Shown: positions 9,377 to 17,342 of the stretch, in pieces
Numbering within the stretch: position 1 is the first letter of the stretch
Layout: each line of letters opens with the position of its first letter
From: Bradyrhizobium hipponense
GTDB lineage: Bacteria > Pseudomonadota > Alphaproteobacteria > Rhizobiales > Xanthobacteraceae
DNA: 36,641 nt
Direction: 5' to 3'
Assembly (NCBI RefSeq): GCF_008123965.1
Contig: NZ_VSTH01000139.1
Coordinates: forward strand, 1-36,641
The notes under the pieces: generated by a model
The model's input: the letters and a program-made list of their open reading frames with translations, nothing else
Told to the model about the DNA's origin: nothing
Databases searched by the model: none
Program-made: the position numbers and the translations under genes

Positions 9377-9976
9377 ATGTCAGCCATGGATCGCAGCAGC
9401 CGCGTGCCGACGGCGGACGAGATCGCGGAGATTAACCGGAGACACCTGATTGAAATGCCGTTGTCGCCGGCCGACCTGTTGTTTCTGTTTGGGACCCGCG
9501 AGGACGTTGATTTACGCGTCGAGACCGCCGCGAGCCTGTGGCGCGAGGGCTATTTCCGCTGGTCGATCGTTAGTGGCGGCGTGACGCCGGGCTCGGAGCA
9601 ATCCGAGTGCACGATCCTCAAGGCGGCGATGGTTGCCGCAGGCATTCCCGCGGACCGGATCCTCGAGGAACATCGCGCGATGAACACGGGCGAAAACGTG
9701 ATCCTCTCATTGCCGATCATCGATGCCGCGCTGGGACTACAGAATGTCCGCAGCGTGATCTGCTTCGGCAACACCTGGACCGCGCGGCGCTACCCGATGA
9801 CACTGCATCGGCACTGGCCCGAGGTCGAGAAGATACTGCTTACCGTCGACAGCTTCGCGACGCCGCGTGCGCTCTGGCACACCGACGCCGAATTTCGTCG
9901 CCGTATCCTGCACGAATGCGACAAGATCGAGCCGTACAAGGCGAGGGGCTTTATCGCGGATTGGCCGGAGGCCTGA
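9377..9976 (+). CDS. YdcF-like DUF218 family protein
   Basis: A 199-residue protein with DUF218 features: a beta strand ending in LFGTRED, a central IVSGGVTPGSEQSE turn, and the MNTGENV motif resembling the (S/T)xNTxEN signature of SanA/ElyC/YdcF proteins, followed by VICFGNTWTARRYPMT. DUF218 proteins have a Rossmann-like fold; some are linked to envelope biogenesis and YdcF binds S-adenosylmethionine. This one lacks an N-terminal membrane anchor, so it is probably cytoplasmic like YdcF. The start at 9377 has AGGG seven bases upstream; a GTG at 9359 and an ATG at 9386 are alternatives. It stands alone and is convergent with the MocR gene. Confidence 0.75.
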   Translation: MSAMDRSSRVPTADEIAEINRRHLIEMPLSPADLLFLFGTREDVDLRVETAASLWREGYFRWSIVSGGVTPGSEQSECTILKAAMVAAGIPADRILEEHRAMNTGENVILSLPIIDAALGLQNVRSVICFGNTWTARRYPMTLHRHWPEVEKILLTVDSFATPRALWHTDAEFRRRILHECDKIEPYKARGFIADWPEA

Positions 9977-9997
9977 GCGTCGAGGGGAGACCGCGCG

Positions 9998-11341
9998 CTA
10001 CTCCGTCGAGTCAAAATCCTCTTCCTTGGTGCCGAGCAGCGACACGATCGTGCGCAGGCCTGAATCGAGCTGCTCGGGCGAGGGCGGGGCGAGCGCGAGC
10101 CGCACTGCATTCGGTGCGTGGCCGTGCGCGATAGCGAAAGTCGAGGACGGCGTCAGCGCAATGCCGCGCCGGGCTGCGGCCGCAACAAAAGTCTGCGAGC
10201 GCCAATGCGGTGGCAGCGTGAGCCAGAGATGATAGGAGCGGGGATCGGCGCCAATCTGGTAGCCGGCGAGCAGTCTTGCTGCGGTCTGCTGGCGCCGGGC
10301 GGCGTCGATCCGCTTCAGGCGCGTCAGCTCGGCGACGGTGCCGTCGGCCATCAGGCGCTGTCCGGCCGCGAGCGCATGGCCGGAGGCGATCCAGCCGCCG
10401 GTCCGCACCGAACTCATCACGCTTTCGCGCAAGCGCGGCGGCGTGACCAGGATGCCGAGCGCAAGACCCGGCGCGACCTTCTTGGACAGGCTGTCGACCA
10501 CGATACAGCGGTCCGGCCCGAGTGCCGCAAGCCGCGTGTCGTCGGCAAGGAAGCCGTATACGGCATCCTCGATGATCGTGAGGTCGAACTTTTCGGCGAC
10601 ACGCATGATGTCGGCGCGCCGAGTCGGGTTCATGGTGACGCCAAGCGGATTCTGGATAATGGGCTGGAGATAGAGCGCCGACAGATGCGCCTCGCGATGT
10701 GCTTTCTGGATCGCGTCGGGCCGCGCACCGTGCTCGTCCATCGGAATCGGGACCAGCGTCACGCCGAGCCGAGCCGCGATGCTCTTGACGTAGGGGTAAG
10801 TCAGCGCCTCGACGCCGCAGCGGCCGCCGGTGGGAACGAGGGCCGCGATTGCGGCCGCCAGCGATTGCTTGCCGTTGGCGGTGAAGACGATCTGATCGGC
10901 CTGCGGCGCAAAATCCCTGCGGGCGAGATAGGCGGCGGCTGCATTGCGCGCACTCTTGGTGCCGGTGCTGGTCGAGACGCGCAGCGCGGATTCGAGCGCA
11001 TCGACGCGCTCCAGTCCCGCAAGGCTCTTGGCGATCATGGCCCATTGCTGCGGCAAGAGCGGGTAGTTGACCTCGAGATCGATGCGCGCATCGCGAGGTT
11101 CGCTCATCGTCTCGACTTCGCGCTTGACGTCGCCGGAGATGAACGTGCCGCGGCCGACCTCGCCGACGGCAAGCCCGCGGCGCAGGAGCTCCGTATAGAC
11201 CCGGCTCGCGGTTGAGACCGCGATGCCGCGGTCATAGGCAAAATTGCGCTGCGGCGGCAGCCGGTCGCCGGGTCTTAACGTGCCGTTAGAGATATCAGCG
11301 GCAATGGCATCTGCAAGCTTCACGTACTCGAACTTGGACAT
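9998..11341 (-). CDS. MocR-type regulator (GntR HTH fused to aminotransferase fold)
   Basis: A 447-residue transcription factor. Residues 1-75 form a GntR winged helix (LRPGDRLPPQR, then AVSTASRVYTEL and the wing GRGTFISG), and residues 90-440 have the fold-type I aminotransferase domain. The PLP lysine is expected in VVDSLSKKVAPG, and the Asp of IIEDAVYGF should contact the pyridine nitrogen. MocR proteins use PLP or an amino acid to control vitamin B6, GABA, taurine or transport genes. The target here is unknown; the obvious candidates are itself and the divergent DUF1127 gene. The start at 11341 keeps the usual N-terminus; the 17 extra residues up to 11392 overlap probable operator repeats. 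Confidence 0.88.
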   Translation of the reverse strand: MSKFEYVKLADAIAADISNGTLRPGDRLPPQRNFAYDRGIAVSTASRVYTELLRRGLAVGEVGRGTFISGDVKREVETMSEPRDARIDLEVNYPLLPQQWAMIAKSLAGLERVDALESALRVSTSTGTKSARNAAAAYLARRDFAPQADQIVFTANGKQSLAAAIAALVPTGGRCGVEALTYPYVKSIAARLGVTLVPIPMDEHGARPDAIQKAHREAHLSALYLQPIIQNPLGVTMNPTRRADIMRVAEKFDLTIIEDAVYGFLADDTRLAALGPDRCIVVDSLSKKVAPGLALGILVTPPRLRESVMSSVRTGGWIASGHALAAGQRLMADGTVAELTRLKRIDAARRQQTAARLLAGYQIGADPRSYHLWLTLPPHWRSQTFVAAAARRGIALTPSSTFAIAHGHAPNAVRLALAPPSPEQLDSGLRTIVSLLGTKEEDFDSTE

Positions 11342-11366
11342 TATTGCACCGAGAGCAATGTTTTCC

Positions 11367-11411
11367 TTGTACCGACGATTGTACTGGAGCATTTAAGTTC
11401 CATCAAGTTCC
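11367..11411. promoter_or_regulatory. Candidate MocR operator: two pairs of direct repeats
   Basis: TTGTAC occurs at 11367-11372 and 11379-11384 (period 12), and AAGTTCC at 11395-11401 and 11405-11411 (period 10). Both pairs lie directly upstream of the MocR start in the divergent region with the DUF1127 gene. MocR regulators such as GabR bind direct repeats, so autoregulation is plausible. Inference only. Confidence 0.45.
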
Positions 11412-11528
11412 GCGATTGAGCCGAGGTGAGCGAGAGCAATCCGGAGGCAAATGAGGTGCAGACGCTTCCCGCGTTTGCGCCAACGGCATCTGCTTCGCCG
11501 CGCGGGACGTTTAGGCCGGAGAAGGAAA

Positions 11529-11765
11529 ATGACCACGATCTCGCAGACCGCCGGGCGCAGTTTACGCCCCTCCTCATCGGGCGGATTTTTCCGCACGCTC
11601 GCCAATGGCGCCTACGCGCTGTTCGAGCGTCTGGAGCACCGCTCCGCCGTCAAGACGCTGAACGAGCTCGACGACCGCGCCCTGCGCGACATCGGGATCA
11701 CGCGCAGCCAGATCGAGGACGCAGTCTACGGGCAGGTGAAAGCCGAACTGACGCGGTATCTGTAA
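11529..11765 (+). CDS. DUF1127 small Arg-rich protein
   Basis: A 78-residue protein whose C-terminal half carries the DUF1127 signature LNELDDRALRDIGITRSQI. These micro-proteins are numerous in alphaproteobacteria; characterised members affect phosphate/carbon metabolism and RNA turnover. The N-terminal 30 residues are Ser/Gly-rich and variable. The start at 11529 is preceded by GGAG seven bases upstream; the longer in-frame version from 11451 begins with an Arg-rich stretch that does not look conserved. It is divergent from the MocR gene. Confidence 0.85.
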   Translation: MTTISQTAGRSLRPSSSGGFFRTLANGAYALFERLEHRSAVKTLNELDDRALRDIGITRSQIEDAVYGQVKAELTRYL

Positions 11766-11817
11766 ATTCATTCGGCGGCGACGCCCGATGGTCCGGGCGA
11801 CGTACAATGTCTCCGCA

Positions 11818-11902
11818 CCGTCATTGCGAGCGCAGCGAAGCAATCCAGAATCCCTCCACGGCGCCAGTCTGGGTTCGTCGCAAGAGCTCCTCGCAATGAC
11901 GG
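11818..11902. repeat. Dispersed palindromic intergenic element
   Basis: An 85-bp element bounded by a perfect 13-bp terminal inverted repeat, CCGTCATTGCGAG (11818-11830) and CTCGCAATGACGG (11890-11902). The interior contains GCAGCGAAGCAATCCAGAAT. From memory this pattern recurs in intergenic regions of Bradyrhizobium and Rhodopseudomonas. It encodes nothing. Confidence 0.75.
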
Positions 11903-11981
11903 AGTGTGGGTGATGGCGTCGCTCCTTCAATTTGTATCGTCCTTGCAGACACGCCCTCTCGCGGCTTGTTTCGCCCGAGCT

Positions 11982-12122
11982 TTGGCTCGGTCGCGCGCCA
12001 GTAATTGCCAACGTATCGGCCAACAGCCCAAACTTGCTATCGAGCCCGTAGGCGGTGGCAACGAAATCGCGGACCTTCTCGTCGGAGATGATCACGTTGC
12101 GCGCCTCTTGCGCATCCGGCAA
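11982..12122 (-). pseudogene. Tyrosine recombinase (phage-type integrase) fragment
   Basis: On the minus strand about 47 codons read like the start of an integrase catalytic domain: ISDEKVRDFVATAYGLD, then FGLLADTLAITGARPSQ. The latter matches box I of tyrosine recombinases, with the catalytic Arg in TGAR (codon 11991-11993). After TGARPSQ the frame no longer resembles the family, and the Lys, HxxR and Tyr boxes are absent, so this is a decayed remnant. Upstream coding similarity may extend to about 12200 in the same frame. The rest of the 11766-12498 gap shows only the palindromic element and no other convincing gene. Confidence 0.6.
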
Positions 12123-12498
12123 AGCGAAGACGCCGAGTTCAAGCCGCCCATGCGGATGCCTTGTACTTTTGGCGGCCCGACTTTCGAGGGTTCTAGGTAG
12201 AGGCTGAGGAGTTCAGCGCAGTCGGCGCACCGACTTCAAGCCGCATCTTGATCCCAACTCCGCGACCGTAGTCTTCCGGTTTTGACAAAGCGCAATCCAA
12301 TGTGGTGGAAGCTAGGTACACTTCTCTCGGTTGTGAAGACCAGTCTGCCGTCGCCGCGAATCCTGATTTCGACCAGCAGAAATGCTGTCGAGTTGCTCAG
12401 TGCCTCAAGGCGCAGACCTCATCCCAACGCTCGAGCCCGCGGCGATCGGCTTGCGCTTCGGGCAGACGCAGCGACCAAAGCCCATTGGAGATCCAGCC

Positions 12499-13779
12499 GT
12501 GGCTCGCTTGCATGTCGAACGCTTCATTCGCAGCCGGATTGTTCGTCGATCCCTGGCGCTCGGGATCATCGCCCTGAGCGGATGGGCCCTGTTGCCCTAT
12601 GTGACCTACCGGATCGCTCCTTCCGCATTTGTCAATGCCGAGCTCATGCGGGTGACTGCGCCGATGGCGGGTCAGCTCTCGTCTGATCTTCCACGCAAGG
12701 GTGAATATTTCCAGCGCACCCGGGTGGTGCCGCTGGTCGAGGCGCGTTCGCCGGATCGCCGGCACCTCATGGACCTTGATCAGCAGCTTGCCATGTCCAC
12801 CAAACGCGCCGAGCTCGCACGTCGGCAACTGGAGGAAATCGCCGAGCTCGATCGCAAGCTCCGCGAGCGCAGCGAGGACTATCGTTTGGGGATGGTCGCG
12901 CGCCTGAGCCACGAGATCGCAGAAACGGAAGTTGAAAAAGGCGGCTGTCTCGCCGAGGCGCGGCAGCGGAACGATGTCGCGGGCCGGATGGAGAGGCTCG
13001 TGAAGCTCGGCATCAGTTCGCAGATCCGCTCCGGTGAGGCGCAAGCCTCGCACGAGGCAACCGCAACCCGGTGCCAGATGGCCGATGAACGCCTGCAGCG
13101 CCTCAAGACCGAGTTGGGGGCGGTGGAGAAGGGTATCTATCTTCGTGGCGATGCCAATGACGTGCCCTATTCTCAGCAGCAGCGCGAGCGGCTTGTCCTC
13201 CGCCGCCAGGAGCTCGAGACCGACCTGTTGCAGAACAGCTCACGTGCCGCGCAACTGGCCGCGGAAATCGCAGAGGAACGCACTCGACTTGATCGTCTCG
13301 ATCACTACGATCTGTCCTTGCCTGCAGCTCATGTGGTCTGGTCGGTCGCGGCCAGCCCGGGCTCGATGGTCACGGAAGGGCAATCGGTCTTCGATTTTGC
13401 AGATTGCGAACGCCGGTTCATCGTTGTTGAACTACCCGAGCGTGATTTCGAGAAGATCAAGGCCGGAGATGCAGCTACCGTCCGCCTGATTGGGAGCCGC
13501 GAATGGAAGACCGGCCAGATCCGGCAAGTCCGCGGATCGGCAGCGTACGGCGATGATCGGCTGCTTGCGGCTCGGGTGCCGCGGCCTGATCCGGGCAACA
13601 TTACCGTTGAGATATCGCTTCCGCCCAATGAGACGTCGGCCGACCGTAACGGCTCCTGCGATATCGGACGGTTGGCTGAGGTGCGCTTCGAGCGCAGAGC
13701 CGACGGCCTGCTACGATTGGTCAGCTCGAAGTTGAAATGGCTGACCGCTCGCCTGGAGCTCGACCAGTCGTCCCTGTGA
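12499..13779 (+). CDS. HlyD-like membrane-fusion/periplasmic adaptor protein of the polysaccharide operon (BgsB-like)
   Basis: A 426-residue protein with one N-terminal membrane anchor (about residues 17-35). A half lipoyl/barrel-sandwich segment follows (44-80, ending at a APMAGQL turn), then a long coiled coil (about 85-275, heptads rich in Leu, Glu and Arg), and then the second half motif and a beta-barrel (290-370). This is HlyD/EmrA architecture, placing most of it in the periplasm. The GTG at 12499 is chosen because GGAG lies eight bases upstream; an ATG at 12382 would add 39 polar residues. It ends 12 bp before the glycosyltransferase. In Sinorhizobium the order BgsB (HlyD-like) then BgsA (GT2) makes mixed-linkage beta-glucan, so a role in assembling or exporting the nascent glucan is likely. 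Confidence 0.78.
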   Translation: MARLHVERFIRSRIVRRSLALGIIALSGWALLPYVTYRIAPSAFVNAELMRVTAPMAGQLSSDLPRKGEYFQRTRVVPLVEARSPDRRHLMDLDQQLAMSTKRAELARRQLEEIAELDRKLRERSEDYRLGMVARLSHEIAETEVEKGGCLAEARQRNDVAGRMERLVKLGISSQIRSGEAQASHEATATRCQMADERLQRLKTELGAVEKGIYLRGDANDVPYSQQQRERLVLRRQELETDLLQNSSRAAQLAAEIAEERTRLDRLDHYDLSLPAAHVVWSVAASPGSMVTEGQSVFDFADCERRFIVVELPERDFEKIKAGDAATVRLIGSREWKTGQIRQVRGSAAYGDDRLLAARVPRPDPGNITVEISLPPNETSADRNGSCDIGRLAEVRFERRADGLLRLVSSKLKWLTARLELDQSSL

Positions 13780-13791
13780 GCGAGATGTTCC

Positions 13792-15960
13792 ATGCAGGCC
13801 ATGACTCTACCTCTCTCTCAGCTGTTCGCGCCGATGCTGGGCATCTTTGCGGCGATGTACCTGTTGGCGCCGACCTTTCCAGTCGCCCGCCTTTGGGCGC
13901 GTGTCGCGGTCTTTGTCGCGGTTTGGCTTGTGGTCGCCCGCTATCTCGAATGGCGTATTTTCACCACCGTGCTGCCAGCAAGTGGGACCTGGTATCAGGT
14001 CGGCTGGATCTGGTTCTGTCTCTTCGTCGAGCTTCTGACCTTCGCAGATCAATTCATTCTCTATCTGATTTTCCTTCGCAGGACCGATCGCAGCAGCGAA
14101 GCCGCTGAGCACGAGCGTCGGCTTCGCAACCTGCCGGGCGATGCGCTGCCCTCGGTCGATGTTTTTATTCCGACCTATGACGAGCCACTCGAGGTGCTGG
14201 AAAAGACCATCACCGGCGCACTGTGCCTGGACTATCCAAACTTCCAGGTCTGGGTGTTGGATGATGGTCGCAGGCCCTGGCTCAAGGAGCTCTGCGAGCA
14301 CAAGGGTGCCGGTTACCTCACGCGCGCCGACCACGTAAATGCCAAGGCCGGCAATCTCAATCACGCTCTGACGAAGACGAACGGCGAGTTCTTCGCGATC
14401 TTTGACGCGGACTTTGTGCCGCAGTGCAATTTCCTGATGCGCACAATCGGCTTCTTCGCGGATCCAAAGATCGGAATCGTTCAGTGCCCGCATGTCTTCT
14501 ACAACGAGGACCCGATGCAGGCGAATCTCGGTCTGCACAGGGGACTGCCGGACGAACAGCGGTTCTTCTTCGATTCCATCATGCCTGCGCGCGACGGCTG
14601 GGATGGGGCCTTTTGTTGTGGTTCCAACTCCATCACGCGTCGTGCGGCGCTGCGCGCCGTGGGCGATGCCTTGCCGACCGAGTCCATTACGGAAGACATC
14701 CTGCTGACGTTGGTCCTGCTGCGCAAAGGGTACATTACCCGTTACCTTCGTGAACCGCTGGCGATTGGGTTGGCGCCGGAAAGCCTTGCCGCCTTTTTCG
14801 TGCAACGGCAACGCTGGGCGCGTGGCGCGATCCAGACTTTGTATCTCGCCGCCGGCCCCCTCGGCCGCGGACTAGGCTTGATGCATCGGCTCCTGTTCTT
14901 TCCCACCCACTGGCTCTCGCTGGGAGTCCGGGCGCTCATGGTTGTGGTGGTCCCGATCGTGTTCATGTGGACCGGTATCACGCCTGTCATCGACGTCACC
15001 CCCGAGTCGGTCTTCTACTATTTGTTCCCCGCGATCCTGGCGCTAAATGGCGGGATCTCCTGCTTTGCGCCGCACAAGCATTTTCCGCTCGCCGCTCAGG
15101 TGTCGGCGACCATCCAGAGCTTCAAGCTTCTGCCGACGGTGCTCGCGACCCTGGTCAAGCCAAAAGGACATGCGTTCAAGGTGACGCCAAAGGGGGCTGC
15201 CGCGCGCGGCGCAAGTTACGCCAGCGAGATATTCTGGCCGGCGGCGGCGCTCATGGCGCTGACGATCATCGGCCTTGTCCTGAACACGATCCCCGAATGG
15301 CGGATGATCGATCACCCGGCCGCTTTTCCGATGGTCGCCTTCTGGTCGATAGTCAACGTCGTCGTGCTTTTCTTCGTCTGCATGACGTCCCTCCAGGCAC
15401 GGATGCCGCGGACCGAAGAACGTTTCGAGATCGACGAGCCGATCTTGATCAGTACAGCAGGCGGCGAGCTGCTGTCGGGCCGAATCAAGGATATCTCGCT
15501 CGCCGGTGCCGGCTTTCTCACCGATTCCGGCGCCAGCGGTCTCTTTGGGCGCGCAGCACCGCTGCGCGTGCACATCATGCAGGTCGGCTGGATCGACGCG
15601 ACGGTTGTGCAGCACAGAGGCCAGCTCGTTGGGGTGAAGTTCAATTTGGCGCGCTCGCTGGAGCGGGACCTGCTGATCCGCAAGCTGTTTACCGGTGCCC
15701 TTCTGAGGGGGAACAATGCTGTCTCATGCTCGGTGAACAGGGCGATGTTCAAGAAGATCTGGTCCATGAACGCCCAGTTGCCGCACGTGGTCACAAAGGG
15801 CGCGCAATCCGCGCCGGCTGAGTGTCTGCCGGCGGAGAGCCTGGTCATTCCGCCTCGACCGCGGACCGACGATTTGGCACATCTTGCCGGGGTTCGAAGC
15901 CTGCATCCGACGAGTTCCATCGAATCTAGCCTTGGCCGGCTGGCTGAAGCGGTGTCCTAG
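13792..15960 (+). CDS. Cellulose-synthase-like GT2 with C-terminal PilZ domain (BgsA/BcsA-like)
   Basis: A 722-residue processive beta-glycosyltransferase in the inner membrane. It has two N-terminal helices and a GT-A domain with DDG (157-159), DAD (205-207), TED (300-302) and QRQRW (338-342), the full set for a BcsA-type synthase using a UDP-sugar. More membrane helices span about 360-530. A PilZ domain follows with RTEER at 540-544 and DISLAG at 567-572, both c-di-GMP-binding motifs intact. A tail of about 80 residues after PilZ has no recognised fold. No bcsB, bcsC or bcsZ is nearby, so it is not a standard cellulose operon; mixed-linkage beta-glucan or curdlan-type product is more likely. 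Activation by c-di-GMP is strongly suggested by PilZ and by the GGDEF-EAL gene downstream. Confidence 0.85.
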   Translation: MQAMTLPLSQLFAPMLGIFAAMYLLAPTFPVARLWARVAVFVAVWLVVARYLEWRIFTTVLPASGTWYQVGWIWFCLFVELLTFADQFILYLIFLRRTDRSSEAAEHERRLRNLPGDALPSVDVFIPTYDEPLEVLEKTITGALCLDYPNFQVWVLDDGRRPWLKELCEHKGAGYLTRADHVNAKAGNLNHALTKTNGEFFAIFDADFVPQCNFLMRTIGFFADPKIGIVQCPHVFYNEDPMQANLGLHRGLPDEQRFFFDSIMPARDGWDGAFCCGSNSITRRAALRAVGDALPTESITEDILLTLVLLRKGYITRYLREPLAIGLAPESLAAFFVQRQRWARGAIQTLYLAAGPLGRGLGLMHRLLFFPTHWLSLGVRALMVVVVPIVFMWTGITPVIDVTPESVFYYLFPAILALNGGISCFAPHKHFPLAAQVSATIQSFKLLPTVLATLVKPKGHAFKVTPKGAAARGASYASEIFWPAAALMALTIIGLVLNTIPEWRMIDHPAAFPMVAFWSIVNVVVLFFVCMTSLQARMPRTEERFEIDEPILISTAGGELLSGRIKDISLAGAGFLTDSGASGLFGRAAPLRVHIMQVGWIDATVVQHRGQLVGVKFNLARSLERDLLIRKLFTGALLRGNNAVSCSVNRAMFKKIWSMNAQLPHVVTKGAQSAPAECLPAESLVIPPRPRTDDLAHLAGVRSLHPTSSIESSLGRLAEAVS

Positions 15961-16075
15961 ATCGTTCAGCCGAGTTGATCGCTGTGACTGGCTATGGTTA
16001 GATCGAGGGTTGAGGCTATATGATTTTATCGCCGGACGTTGTGGTAGCCGGATCGCACACGAACAGCCGGGCCCA

Positions 16076-16105
16076 CGACACGAACGTTCGCATACCGTCG
16101 TGTCG
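16076..16105. promoter_or_regulatory. Inverted repeat upstream of the DctP gene, possible operator
   Basis: CGACACGA (16076-16083) and TCGTGTCG (16098-16105) form an 8-bp inverted repeat with a 14-nt spacer. A 10-bp palindrome CGAACGTTCG (16081-16090) overlaps it. The site is 74 bp before the DctP start in the 218-bp gap after the GT2 gene, and suggests a regulated promoter. Confidence 0.4.
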
Positions 16106-16178
16106 CAGGACGGGAATCCGCCGCATGCTTATCAGGAAGAAATAAGGACGTTCGAGATCTAGCCGCCGAGGAGGTACG

Positions 16179-17222
16179 ATGCAAAAGCTACTTGCCTTTC
16201 TGGCTATCGTTAGTCTGAGCCTGCTGCCGTCATCGCTGATTGCCGAACCGATCAAGCTGAAGGTCGCTTTCTACTCGTCCGACCAGTCCATGAGCTTTCT
16301 GGGGGCGGTCAAGCCGTTTACTGACGCCGTTGGTTCCGCGGCCAATGGCGCGATCCAGTTCGAGTTCTTCTTCAGCGGTGCGCTCGGCAAAGACGTTACC
16401 ATGCAGCCGCAAATCGTTCGCGACGGCGCCGCCGACATCGCCTTTGCCGTTCCCGGTGTCTCGCCCGATCTATTCCCTGACAATGCCGTGCTTGAACTGC
16501 CTGGCCTGTTCCGTGACAGCCGCGAAGCCACGCTCGTGTACACGCGGTTGATCGCGCAAAATATGCTACGCGGCTACGGTGATTTCTTTGTGATTGCCGC
16601 CTGTGTCACCGAGCCGGAGACCATCCATAGTCGCGTGCCGATCAAGTCTCTCGGCGACCTGTCCGGCAAGCGAATCCGCATCAACAATCCGCGCGAGGGG
16701 GCCGTTCTCGAGAAGCTTGGGGCCATTCCGGTACTAATGCCAATCACAGAAATTACGGGGGCGATCAGTAGCGGCAAACTCGATGCCGCCGTGGTCAATC
16801 CCACACCGTTGTCGGATTACGGCATCAAGCGGGTCACGCCGTATCACTACTTTCTCCGAACGAGCGGAGCGCCTCTGCTCACGCTCATGAACCGCAAGCG
16901 GTTCGAGGCGCTGCCGAACCAGACGCAAGATATCATCCGCGCCTATAGCGGGGAATGGCCGGCCGAACGCTTCATCGCGACCTATGACGCCGGCGACGAG
17001 GCGGTGATGCGGCAGCTCAAGTCCGATCCCAAGCGGACCCTGGTCTTTCCATCGGCCGCCGATCGTGAGAAGGCGCAGCATATCTTCGACCTGGTTATCG
17101 ATGACTGGGCAAGCTCAAGCGAGCGCAACCGCGAACTCTTGCGAACGGTCAAGGCCGAGCTTGTCAAGCTGCGGCAGGAGCAGGGGCGCTCAGACCCCAA
17201 CGGGTCTCGCGCCAGGCAATAG
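16179..17222 (+). CDS. DctP-type TRAP periplasmic binding protein (orphan)
   Basis: A 347-residue exported solute-binding protein of the TRAP DctP family. The signal peptide ends near residue 22 (before AEPIKLK). The body shows the usual order: a basic first strand, FFFSGALGKD, an MQPQIVRDGAADIAF segment, and LSGKRIRINNPREG, which holds the conserved Arg that normally grips a ligand carboxylate. A strong Shine-Dalgarno (GAGGAGGT, 16168-16175) precedes the ATG. No DctQ or DctM membrane subunits are in the window, so it is probably not part of a complete transporter here. The next large gene encodes a membrane GGDEF-EAL protein with a periplasmic domain, which suggests a ligand-presenting role for this protein. 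The ligand is unknown. Confidence 0.85.
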   Translation: MQKLLAFLAIVSLSLLPSSLIAEPIKLKVAFYSSDQSMSFLGAVKPFTDAVGSAANGAIQFEFFFSGALGKDVTMQPQIVRDGAADIAFAVPGVSPDLFPDNAVLELPGLFRDSREATLVYTRLIAQNMLRGYGDFFVIAACVTEPETIHSRVPIKSLGDLSGKRIRINNPREGAVLEKLGAIPVLMPITEITGAISSGKLDAAVVNPTPLSDYGIKRVTPYHYFLRTSGAPLLTLMNRKRFEALPNQTQDIIRAYSGEWPAERFIATYDAGDEAVMRQLKSDPKRTLVFPSAADREKAQHIFDLVIDDWASSSERNRELLRTVKAELVKLRQEQGRSDPNGSRARQ

Positions 17223-17231
17223 GGAACGCAC

Positions 17232-17342
17232 TTGTTAGGTACACGCGTGTATTTGGCCGCTATCGCGGCGCTGCTGCTGTCAACCGCGGCCTTGGCAGAG
17301 CCGCTCAGGCTCAACCGGGCCAAGGTCCGTCCGTCGCAATGA
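17232..17342 (+). CDS. 36-residue signal-peptide micro-ORF, translationally coupled to the GGDEF-EAL gene
   Basis: The TTG at 17232 is preceded by AGGGAA five bases upstream (an in-frame GTG at 17247 is an alternative) and opens a 36-residue ORF. It has a hydrophobic core followed by LAEPLRL, a short basic tail and TGA. The stop overlaps the ATG of the GGDEF-EAL gene (ATGA at 17339-17342). The layout of hydrophobic leader plus AEP(L/I)(R/K)L copies the N-terminus of the DctP protein 1 kb upstream. It is either a genuine small secreted peptide or the leftover 5' end of a second binding-protein gene. No family is recognised. Confidence 0.4.
   Translation: MLGTRVYLAAIAALLLSTAALAEPLRLNRAKVRPSQ

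Noticed and set aside
11270..11290. TTAA-N7-TTAGA, resembling a CtrA site
   Set aside because: It has mismatches in the second half and lies inside the MocR coding region.
12382..12498. Longer start for the HlyD-like gene at the ATG 12382
   Set aside because: No ribosome-binding site, non-conserved polar leader ahead of the membrane anchor, and a GTG with GGAG at good spacing exists at 12499.
15873..15890. TTGGCAC near a TTGC at the end of the GT2 gene, as a sigma-54 promoter for DctP
   Set aside because: The GG to GC distance is 8 bases, two short of the strict spacing.
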